A stretch of DNA of 64,000 nt from positions 62,001-126,000 of the forward strand of contig JAWKUA010000002.1 in assembly GCA_041398785.1 (NCBI GenBank), read 5' to 3'. The position numbers and the translations under genes are program-made. Within the stretch, counting starts at the first letter, position 1. Each line of letters starts with the position of its first letter. This stretch comes from Planctomycetaceae bacterium. GTDB lineage: Bacteria > Planctomycetota > Planctomycetia > Planctomycetales > Planctomycetaceae. The notes below the pieces were generated by a model that worked only from the letters and a program-made list of their open reading frames with translations, had not been told where the DNA came from and did no database searches. This document shows positions 17,156 through 25,323 of this stretch, piece after piece.

Positions 17156-20100
17156 TCACGTCACCTTCAGCCAGTGTTCGTCGAGCTTCTCACCCGACAC
17201 AGTGATGGCGGTGCCGAGTTTTGGGGCGAACAGGCCGATGCGGTATTCTTCCAGCATCCAGCGATAGTGGTCCAGCATCGGATCACGGCGATTCTGCCGT
17301 TTGTGTTGCTCGCGGCGTTCTTCGTAGCGTTGCTGGTACGGAATGAACTGTGACTGCAGTTCGAGTTCCGTCTTCAGGCCGCCGGAAGCCAGTCGCTGCA
17401 GTCGCTGGCGAATTCCGGCGAGGTATCGCGGGTACTGGATCAGCCACGGCCAGGGTGTCGTCGCCAGAAAGTCGGAACGCATCAGTTCGCTGAACTGCTG
17501 CTGCAGCGCGTCGACAGGGACTTTCCAGCCGGGGTTCTTCGCGGCGTCCAGTTGCCGACGAGTCACGTGGTAGTGTTCAAAAATCTGCGGAATCAGTTGG
17601 ATGAATTCCTGAGCCACCGTGCCCAGCAGCTTGCGGCCGTTGTCCAGAGTCTGTTCGAAGGCAGCTTTGTTGCGAGGCAGTTCCTTTGCGGACAGGTACG
17701 CTCGTTCGGCCATCAGTTGTTGCAGTTGTGCGACGACGTTCAAACCACGAATCGACGACGCTTTGATCCGCAGGTCGTTGAGTTTCGGCAGGTTTTCGAC
17801 CTGCTGCCGGATGCGTTTTTCGTCGGACAGCAGGATGAGCCGGCGAAGACCTCGCTTCATTGTGGCCTGAGATTCCGCAGCGGTCTGGCACAGTGTCAGT
17901 GAAACCGAAGTGTCATCATCGCGCAGAGCGGGGAAGGATTTGATGACCATCCCCGCTCGTTCAATGTCGATGCTTGCCGGAACGTCGCCGAACTCCCACG
18001 ACTTGAATTCCTTACGATGCCATCGGACTTCTTCCGGAGACGGGCCGGTTTGTGTCGTGACGGTGTGAACTTTCTGAGCAAGCTGCTGGCGCACTGCATC
18101 GACGCTGCGCCCTTCGGCGAGTGGTTTCCGGTCGGTGCTGATGACGTTGATGTTGAATCTCAGGTGATCGGGCAGTGACGACAGGTCGAAGCTGTTTGGA
18201 TCAATTCGTTCGCCGGCGATCCGAGACAGCAGATCGGCAACCGTTGTCAGCAGATTGCCGGTGCCGAATTTCAGGTAGCCGCAGACCTTCTTCGCGGTGT
18301 CCGGAGCGGGCACGAATTTGGTTCGCAGCGTCTTCGGCAGCGAACGAATCAGCGCGACGACTTTCTCTTCCACCAGTCCCGGCACCAGCCAGCTTAGGCG
18401 ATTGTCATCAAGCTGCGGCAGCGCGTCCGCCGGCACGGTCACGGTGACTCCGTCGGCGCTGGTTCCGTGCCCAAGCTGGTAAGTCAGCGGCAGCGTCATC
18501 GCTCCGATCTGAATCGTCGGCGGAAAGTCCGCGTGGCTGTCGTCTCGCTGCTCCTGATGCGTGAACTGATTGATGTCGAACTTCAGCAGCCCGGGATTCG
18601 TCCTGTGAGTTTTCTGATACCACTTCCGCAGCCGGACGCGGTCCGCGATGTCGGCGGGAATCTGCTGCGCGTAGATTTCGAACAGCATGTCGTCGGTCGG
18701 CAGCAGGTCGTGCTGGCGAGTTCGAGCCTGCAGGTCCTTCACTTCGTCCAGGACTCGAAGGTTGTGTCGCAGGAACGGGAAGTCCTTGGACCACGGCGTG
18801 TTTGAGATTTGAGATTTGAAATTTGAAATTTGAAGTTTCGGACTTGAGATTTGAGACTGACTGCGGCCCGGCACCAGTCTCGATCGGCTTCCCAGCAGCA
18901 GCTCTTTTTCTTCGTCGTCATAGTCCGACCGGCGTTCGTCTTCGGTCCGTCCGAACAGCAGGCCGAGTTCCACCAGGCCGTGCTGAATCAGCAGTTCCCG
19001 CGACTTCACCGGGTCGACCTTCGCATACGTCACCTTACGCCGCGGAACGATGGGCAGGCCCCACAGTGAGACTTTTTCGAACGCCATCACGTTGCCCGCG
19101 TCGGAGTCCCAGTGCGGTTCGCTGTATTCTCGCGTGACCAGATGCATGGCCAGCGGTTCGATCCATTCCGGCTGAACTCGCGCGATTGTGCGAGCGTAGC
19201 GTTTCGTCGTTTCGACCAGTTCGCCGGCGACGAACCATTTGGGGCTCTTCGAAAACAACGCCGAACCCGGCCAGATCGCCAGCTTGTTGCCTCCGGCTCC
19301 GGTGTATTCACCGTCGGCGGACTTGTACGCGAGGTTCGCCAGCAGTCCGGTCATGAGTGCTCGGTGAATCGCCGCGAAGTCGTTTTTGCGGTCTTTGGTG
19401 TGATGCAACGAGGCCGCTTTCTTCAGCGCGTTGTCGCCGCTTTCGGACAGCAGGTCTCGCAACTGTCGATGCACGTCAATCCATTCACGCATCCGCATCC
19501 ATGAGATGAAATTCTGGCGACACCATTTCTTCAACTGGCCGCCGGAAAGTTTCTTCTTCTGTTCGTGCCACGCGTCCCACAGGTTGACGTAGGTCAGGAA
19601 GTCGCTGTCTGCGTGATTGAACTTCGCGTGAGCTTCGTCGGCGGCCTGCTGTTTGTCGATCGGTCGTTCCCGCGGATCCTGAGTCTCCAGCGCCGCGGCG
19701 ATGACCAGAACTTCCGGCACGGCGTGTTCGTCAATCGCCGCCAGAATCATGCGGCTGATGCGCGGATCAACCGGCAGTCGAGCCATTTGTCGGCCGATTG
19801 TGGTGAGAACTACGTCGTTGCTGCTGTGATTGTCCCTTCTCGCCTCGAAAGGGAGAGGGTCAGGGGGAGGGGTCTTGTGTTTCGCGTGACGTGTTTCTGA
19901 AGATTCACCGCCAGAGCGTGGCTCCCTCATCCGGCCTCCGGCCACCTTCTCCCCGTCGGGGGAGAAGGAACGCGATGCGATTGCTCTCGACTCTCGACCC
20001 TCAACCCTCAACTCTTCCTCGATCGCCCCCAGTTCTTCGAGCGTCTTGTAACCCTCTTTCACCGTCGTCGGTCGCGGCGGATCGAGAAACGGGAAATCTT

Positions 20101-21565
20101 CCAGCCGCCCGAGCTGCAGGTGCAGCGTGCGAAGGATCACGGCGGCAAGATTCGTGCGCTGAATTTCCGGCGACGTGAACGCTTCGCGCGCGAGGAAGTC
20201 TTCTTCACTGTAAAGCCGGATGCAGATGCCCGGAGCGATTCGTCCGCACCGGCCGGCTCGCTGATTGGCGGACGCCTGCGACACCGCTTCGATCGGCAGC
20301 CGCTGCATTCGCGACCGAGCCGAATACCGACTGATACGAGCCGTACCGGTGTCGACCACGTAACGAATTCCGGGGACCGTCAGTGATGATTCCGCCACGT
20401 TGGTCGCCAGCACGATGCGGCGATGCTGGTACGACTGAAACACCTTCGCCTGATCGGCCATCGACAGTCGTCCGAACAGCGGCACGATCTGAGTCGGGTG
20501 CTGGTGAGTGTCACCGGGGTATTTGCGTCCGCTGAGTTTTCTGTCGGCTTCCCGGATATCTCGTTCGGTTGGCAGGAAAACGAGAATGTGACCGCTGCCG
20601 TTTTCAGCGAGTTCGTCGATCGCGTCGGAAACGCCGTCCAGCCAGTCGCGGTCGGCCCTCACCCCGATGTTTCTGCTGGACGCAGAAACATCTCCCTCTC
20701 CCGCTCTGCGGGCGAGGGGACGCAGGTGCGATGCACTGCTATCGGCGGGATCGGAGTCCCATCGTACATCATCGTCCAGCGGTCGGTATCGAATTTCGAC
20801 CGGGTACGTTCGTCCTTCGACCAGCAGCACCGGAGCCGGCGCTTCCGGTGTTCCGAAGTGCTCAGCAAACCGTTCGGCGTCGATTGTCGCGGACGTGATG
20901 ATGATTCGCAGATCGGGGCGTTTCGGCAGTAGTCGTTTCAGGTAGCCCAGCAGGAAGTCGATGTTCAGCGACCGTTCGTGAGCTTCGTCGACGATGATCG
21001 TGTCATACTGTTCCAGAAGGCGGTCGGACTGAGTTTCCGCCAGCATGATTCCGTCGGTCATCAGGCGAATGAGCGTGTTCGGCCCGGACGAATCATTGAA
21101 GCGAATTCGGTAGCCGACCTGTTTTCCGAGTTCGCAGTTCAGTTCTTCCGCCAGGCGAGTCGCAATCGACCGCGCGGCGATGCGGCGCGGCTGAGTGTGC
21201 CCGATGACTCCGCCGACGCCTCGGCCGAGTTCCAGGGCAATCTTCGGCAACTGAGTCGACTTGCCGGAACCTGTTTCGCCGCAGACGACGATGACCTGAT
21301 GATCTCGGATCGCGTCAGCGATTTCCGTTCGTCGTTCGACGACAGGCAGGTCGGACGGGTACGTAATTTTCGGAACGCCGGCGGCGCGCCGTTGGCGCAG
21401 TTGTGACGACGCTTCAAGCTGCCGGGTGAACTTCGCGAGATTTCGATCAAACGGCTTCCCTGCCCGTTCGGCGTTCTTCATCGACCGCAGCAAGCGGCGC
21501 AGCGAGTGCTGGTCGGCATTCATCGCCGAAGGAATCGCATCGTGAAATTTCGTGAGTGCTGACAT
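17156..21565 (-). CDS. hrpA: HrpA-type ATP-dependent RNA helicase with three in-frame repeat insertions
   Basis: 1,469 residues from the ATG at 21565; E. coli HrpA has about 1,300. Helicase motifs are intact: GETGSGKST (residues 96-104), DEAH (193-196), SAT (225-227), and QRAGRCGR (435-442), followed by the HA2 and DUF3418-like C-terminal regions. HrpA is a DEAH-box helicase involved in mRNA processing and rescue of collided ribosomes. Three stretches interrupt regions that are continuous in relatives: residues 283-304 (66-bp palindromic element), about 519-583 (composite low-complexity repeat), and about 898-925 (AT-rich heptamer repeat). All keep the frame, and they lie between conserved blocks, so function is probably retained. 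Confidence 0.93.
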   Translation of the reverse strand: MSALTKFHDAIPSAMNADQHSLRRLLRSMKNAERAGKPFDRNLAKFTRQLEASSQLRQRRAAGVPKITYPSDLPVVERRTEIADAIRDHQVIVVCGETGSGKSTQLPKIALELGRGVGGVIGHTQPRRIAARSIATRLAEELNCELGKQVGYRIRFNDSSGPNTLIRLMTDGIMLAETQSDRLLEQYDTIIVDEAHERSLNIDFLLGYLKRLLPKRPDLRIIITSATIDAERFAEHFGTPEAPAPVLLVEGRTYPVEIRYRPLDDDVRWDSDPADSSASHLRPLARRAGEGDVSASSRNIGVRADRDWLDGVSDAIDELAENGSGHILVFLPTERDIREADRKLSGRKYPGDTHQHPTQIVPLFGRLSMADQAKVFQSYQHRRIVLATNVAESSLTVPGIRYVVDTGTARISRYSARSRMQRLPIEAVSQASANQRAGRCGRIAPGICIRLYSEEDFLAREAFTSPEIQRTNLAAVILRTLHLQLGRLEDFPFLDPPRPTTVKEGYKTLEELGAIEEELRVEGRESRAIASRSFSPDGEKVAGGRMREPRSGGESSETRHAKHKTPPPDPLPFEARRDNHSSNDVVLTTIGRQMARLPVDPRISRMILAAIDEHAVPEVLVIAAALETQDPRERPIDKQQAADEAHAKFNHADSDFLTYVNLWDAWHEQKKKLSGGQLKKWCRQNFISWMRMREWIDVHRQLRDLLSESGDNALKKAASLHHTKDRKNDFAAIHRALMTGLLANLAYKSADGEYTGAGGNKLAIWPGSALFSKSPKWFVAGELVETTKRYARTIARVQPEWIEPLAMHLVTREYSEPHWDSDAGNVMAFEKVSLWGLPIVPRRKVTYAKVDPVKSRELLIQHGLVELGLLFGRTEDERRSDYDDEEKELLLGSRSRLVPGRSQSQISSPKLQISNFKSQISNTPWSKDFPFLRHNLRVLDEVKDLQARTRQHDLLPTDDMLFEIYAQQIPADIADRVRLRKWYQKTHRTNPGLLKFDINQFTHQEQRDDSHADFPPTIQIGAMTLPLTYQLGHGTSADGVTVTVPADALPQLDDNRLSWLVPGLVEEKVVALIRSLPKTLRTKFVPAPDTAKKVCGYLKFGTGNLLTTVADLLSRIAGERIDPNSFDLSSLPDHLRFNINVISTDRKPLAEGRSVDAVRQQLAQKVHTVTTQTGPSPEEVRWHRKEFKSWEFGDVPASIDIERAGMVIKSFPALRDDDTSVSLTLCQTAAESQATMKRGLRRLILLSDEKRIRQQVENLPKLNDLRIKASSIRGLNVVAQLQQLMAERAYLSAKELPRNKAAFEQTLDNGRKLLGTVAQEFIQLIPQIFEHYHVTRRQLDAAKNPGWKVPVDALQQQFSELMRSDFLATTPWPWLIQYPRYLAGIRQRLQRLASGGLKTELELQSQFIPYQQRYEERREQHKRQNRRDPMLDHYRWMLEEYRIGLFAPKLGTAITVSGEKLDEHWLKVT
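18797..18860. repeat. AT-rich heptamer tandem repeat inside hrpA
   Basis: About eight consecutive copies of a 7-base unit close to TTTGARA (R = A or G), strongly AT-rich within a roughly 60% GC gene. Read on the minus strand, it encodes repeated Ser-Gln-Ile-Ser-Asn-Phe-Lys-type residues and keeps the hrpA frame. Confidence 0.85.
19836..20018. repeat. Composite palindromic repeat insertion inside hrpA
   Basis: Contains a CCTCTCCCTTTCG...GGGAGAGGG-type hairpin (about 19836-19872), a second CCGGCCTCCGGCC / CTTCTCCCC...GGGGGAGAAGG unit (about 19925-19970), and short CTCGACCCTCAACCCTCAA-like tandem units. The encoded residues (about 519-583) are Arg/Pro/Ser-rich and interrupt a region that reads straight through in HrpA relatives (GAIEEE to LTTIGRQMARLP). 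Confidence 0.75.
20654..20719 (-). repeat. 66-bp double-hairpin element, copy 2, in frame in hrpA
   Basis: Two hairpins: ATGTTTCTGC/GCAGAAACAT around a TGGAC loop, and a CCCTCTCCCGC/GCGGGCGAGGG stem. The reverse complement matches copy 1 at 21635-21700 at 58 of 66 positions. It starts exactly on a codon boundary and supplies 22 codons of hrpA (residues 283-304). Confidence 0.9.
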
Positions 21566-21634
21566 GAGACTGGATTCGTTTAGCCCGCGGTCGCAGACCA
21601 AGCGGTCATATTCTCAGCGGGCGGCACGCATTTT

Positions 21635-21700
21635 CCCCTCGCCCGTGAAGCGGGAGAGGGAGATTCTTCTGCGTCCAGCAGAAGAATCGGGGAGAGGGCC
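21635..21700 (+). repeat. 66-bp double-hairpin element, copy 1, intergenic
   Basis: Hairpins ATTCTTCTGC/GCAGAAGAAT with loop GTCCA, and CCCTCGCCCG/CGGGAGAGGG. It lies in the 382-base gap between hrpA and the divergent dehydrogenase gene, 70 bases upstream of the hrpA start. It is in opposite orientation to the copy inside hrpA. Nothing else was recognised in this gap. Confidence 0.9.
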
Positions 21701-21947
21701 GACCGCGCACCACGAGCGGTTGCGCCGCCAGACCTCCCGGCGTTGAAGCAGCTGAACGCCGCCTCAACGGCGACCCTCCCGCGGCGCGTGAGGGTGTTGA
21801 GATCGGACGTGACGTGACAAATTGAACGCCAATGCGTTTCACTCGCACCGTGGCATGCGACGCACTTTACTCACGGCGAGGTGTGCGACATCATGCGGCC
21901 CCTCGCAAGACCCGACTCACAGACACTTCAAACGCGGGAAGATTACG

Positions 21948-22865
<918 letters not shown>

Positions 22866-22908
22866 CCTGACAGCCGAGCATTGCCTTCGTCGTTCCCGTA
22901 CCCGCGCC

Positions 22909-22977
22909 CCGTCATTCCCGCGCAGGCGGGAACCCAGTATGCGAGGCTGGGTTCCCGCCTCCGCGGGAATGACGGGG
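22909..22977. repeat. Palindromic repeat, family A copy 2 (30-bp arms)
   Basis: Arms 22909-22938 and 22948-22977 are complementary at 29 of 30 positions around a 9-base loop; each arm joins a GTCATTCCCGCG unit to a GGCGGGAACCCAG unit. It lies in the 319-base gap before dapA, which otherwise holds only copy 3. It could also end transcription of the upstream gene. Confidence 0.9.
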
Positions 22978-23052
22978 ATGTAGGTGCCGACGGCCCGGCG
23001 GCAACTCGAACGTGAGTTGCGTGTTCGGGTTCCGTCCCGCCGCCGAAACCTA

Positions 23053-23098
23053 CTGGGTTCCCGCCTGCGCGGGAATGACGGGTGCGGGAATGACGGGG
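23053..23098. repeat. Palindromic repeat, family A copy 3 (partial)
   Basis: CTGGGTTCCCGCC followed by GCGCGGGAATGACGGG, then a second GCGGGAATGACGGGG, that is, one half unit plus a duplicated end of the family A element. It ends 87 bases before the dapA start. Confidence 0.8.
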
Positions 23099-23184
23099 CG
23101 TCGACGGCGTGCGAATTGCGACTCATTCGCGCAGACGATAGCCTTCGCCGTTTCTGTCCCCTCACCCTGGCAATTGAAGACACG

Positions 23185-24081
23185 ATGACGCGCAGAGGCG
23201 AAATGTTTTCCGGGCTGGCAGTGGCTCTCGTCACACCGATGAATCCGGATGAGTCCCTGAACGAAGACATGCTGCGGCAGCTTGTCGATTTCCACGTCGA
23301 GTCCGGGACGGACTGTCTGGTTCCCGTGGGCACGACCGGCGAAAGTCCGACCCTGTCTCACGAGGAACACGACCGCGTCATCCGCATCGTTTGCGAACAC
23401 GCGGCGGGTCGAATCAAAGTCATGGCGGGAACCGGCTCCAACAGCACGGCCGAAGCCATTCGGCTGACGAAGCAGGCGAAATCCGTGGGAGCTGATGGAG
23501 CCCTGCTGGTGGCTCCGTATTACAACAAGCCGACTCAGGAAGGCTTCTTTCAGCACTACAAAGCCGTCGCGGACGCCGTCAGCATTCCGCAGGTGGTTTA
23601 CAATATTCCCGGCCGTTCGGCGAAGAACATTGAGCCGGACACAATCTGCCGCATTGCCGAAGCTTGTCCGAATGTCGTGGCGGTGAAGGAATCCACCGGG
23701 TCGATGGATCAGGCGTCGCAGATTCTTTCCGCGTCCGATCTGACCGTTCTTTCCGGCGACGACAGCCTGACTCTGCCGCTGATGGCTCTGGGAGGCAGCG
23801 GAGTCATTTCTGTCGCCGGGAACATCGTTCCGCAGGACGTCAGGGCAATGGTCACGGCATTCATGAACGGACACGTCGCGGAGGCTCAGCGGTGGCACCA
23901 CAAGCTGTTCCCGCTGTGCCGTGACATGCTGGGTCTGTCGACGAATCCGATCCCGGTGAAAGCTGCGATGGCTCTGGTCGGCAAAGACTGCGGGCCGGTG
24001 CGTCTGCCGATGACAGCACTCAGTCCCGGCGAACTGGACAAGCTGCAACTGACGCTGAAGAACTACGGGCTGATTTCATAA
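23185..24081 (+). CDS. dapA: 4-hydroxy-tetrahydrodipicolinate synthase
   Basis: 298 residues from ATG 23185; an alternative ATG at 23203 (MFSGLAVALVTPM) matches the usual DapA start and has AGAGG just upstream. DapA condenses pyruvate with aspartate semialdehyde in the lysine and diaminopimelate pathway in the cytoplasm. Motifs: VPVGTTGESPTLSHEEH, the catalytic tyrosine in YYNKPTQEGFFQHY, VVYNIPGRS, and the Schiff-base lysine in VVAVKESTGS. Length is normal. No other lysine gene is adjacent. The open frame extends upstream through repeat family A, but that part is not homologous. Confidence 0.95.
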   Translation: MTRRGEMFSGLAVALVTPMNPDESLNEDMLRQLVDFHVESGTDCLVPVGTTGESPTLSHEEHDRVIRIVCEHAAGRIKVMAGTGSNSTAEAIRLTKQAKSVGADGALLVAPYYNKPTQEGFFQHYKAVADAVSIPQVVYNIPGRSAKNIEPDTICRIAEACPNVVAVKESTGSMDQASQILSASDLTVLSGDDSLTLPLMALGGSGVISVAGNIVPQDVRAMVTAFMNGHVAEAQRWHHKLFPLCRDMLGLSTNPIPVKAAMALVGKDCGPVRLPMTALSPGELDKLQLTLKNYGLIS

Positions 24082-24085
24082 TCGT

Positions 24086-24241
24086 TCAGGACGGCTGCGT
24101 CTCTTCGAGCGTACGCTGCCAGCGAGCCGCAATCGCCGTGAACGCCGCCGTTTCGGTATCGTCCAGCCGCATATTCCCATGCCGCTCTGAAAAACCGGAT
24201 GAGCCTTCTTCTTGGTCGCGACTTGCTGATTGCCGGAGCAT
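24086..24241 (-). CDS. Possible small protein, 51 residues, unknown
   Basis: An ATG-to-TGA frame of 51 codons in the gap between dapA and the ECF sigma gene, with a hydrophilic N-terminus and an amphipathic C-terminal helix (DDTETAAFTAIAARWQRTLE). It ends four bases from the dapA stop, convergent. There is no strong ribosome-binding site and no family I recognise, so it may be a chance frame. Confidence 0.25.
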   Translation of the reverse strand: MLRQSASRDQEEGSSGFSERHGNMRLDDTETAAFTAIAARWQRTLEETQPS

Positions 24242-24349
24242 TCATCGCCGGTCCGTTCTATCCACGGCGGCCGGTGAAGCGATAGAGTGTGCTGAGGTTC
24301 ATCATCGGAAGTCGCAACACGGTCAATAGTGCCGCCCCGGACGAGTCGC

Positions 24350-25123
24350 ATGAGCCGCATGGGAGACTCAAGTCAGCCGCAAAACCAACTGCCGTCGGAC
24401 AACCCGGCCGCGGGCGCACGGTTTCAGACGACACAGTGGACCGTGGTGCTCGCGGCCGGGCGGGCGGGGCAGGGCGATTCGCAGGAAGCCCTGGCCGAAC
24501 TTTGCCGGACGTATTGGTATCCCGTCTATGCGTACATTCGGCGGCGCATCGGTGACATTCACGAATCTCAGGATCTGACCCAGGCTTTCTTTGAGCAACT
24601 CCTTGAAAAAGCCACGATCAGTTCCGCTGATCCGGAGCGGGGCCGCTTCCGGTCGTTCCTGCTGACGGCCTGCAAGCGATTTCTGATCAACGAATGGCAG
24701 AAGGCTCGTGCGGAAAAACGCGGCGGCGGTCAACGACCGCTGTCTCTGGATTTTGATTCCGCGGAATCACGGTATTCCATCGTCGCCGTTGACAACGTGA
24801 CGCCGGAGCGGCTGTTCGAGCGGCAATGGGCGATGACATTACTGAGTCAGGTGCTGGGAACTCTGAAGGACGAATACGCGGCTCGCGGAAAGTCTGAACA
24901 CTTTGAAGCCCTGAAGACGTTTCTGTCCGGTCGCAGGTCGACGGACGCATACGCCGCGGCGGCAGAATCACTCGGTCTGTCTGACGGAGCCGTCAAGGTG
25001 GCCGCTCACCGGATGCGGCAGCGATACCGTGAGCTGATTCGTTCCAGAATCGCCGACACGGTCGAAGACCCGGAAGACGTCGACAGCGAGATTCACGGCC
25101 TGTTCGCCGCGCTGGGACGTTGA
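24350..25123 (+). CDS. ECF-type RNA polymerase sigma factor
   Basis: 257 residues from ATG 24350; a GTG at 24329 and an ATG at 24359 are also possible. Region 2 contains CRTYWYPVYAYIRRR and DLTQAFFEQLLE, and region 4 contains SLGLSDGAVKVAAHRMRQRYRELIR. The TQWTVVLAA-type N-terminus and the long linker between regions 2 and 4 are typical of a planctomycete ECF group whose members are usually encoded beside serine/threonine kinases. The kinase gene follows 200 bases downstream on the same strand, suggesting that signalling through the kinase controls this sigma factor. Confidence 0.92.
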   Translation: MSRMGDSSQPQNQLPSDNPAAGARFQTTQWTVVLAAGRAGQGDSQEALAELCRTYWYPVYAYIRRRIGDIHESQDLTQAFFEQLLEKATISSADPERGRFRSFLLTACKRFLINEWQKARAEKRGGGQRPLSLDFDSAESRYSIVAVDNVTPERLFERQWAMTLLSQVLGTLKDEYAARGKSEHFEALKTFLSGRRSTDAYAAAAESLGLSDGAVKVAAHRMRQRYRELIRSRIADTVEDPEDVDSEIHGLFAALGR

Positions 25124-25323
25124 GCCTGCGTGAGCGGCCGCGTCAGTCACGAACTCAGCCCTTCGACGTATTCGCGGTGCGGGATGCGCGCGAGGTCGGG
25201 CTAAACGTTCTGCTCGTCGAATCGACGAAAAATCTCCGAATTCGTCTGTAATCTTTCGTCTTGTTTCCTGAAGAGCTTACCGGAGATCACAATATCGTCG
25301 AATCTGTTGCTTAAGGAATCACT

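Noticed and set aside
22909..22977. Reading the 30-bp-arm hairpin as a plain terminator
   Set aside because: It lacks a T-run and its modules recur at two other places, so a dispersed repeat explains it better, though termination may be a side effect.
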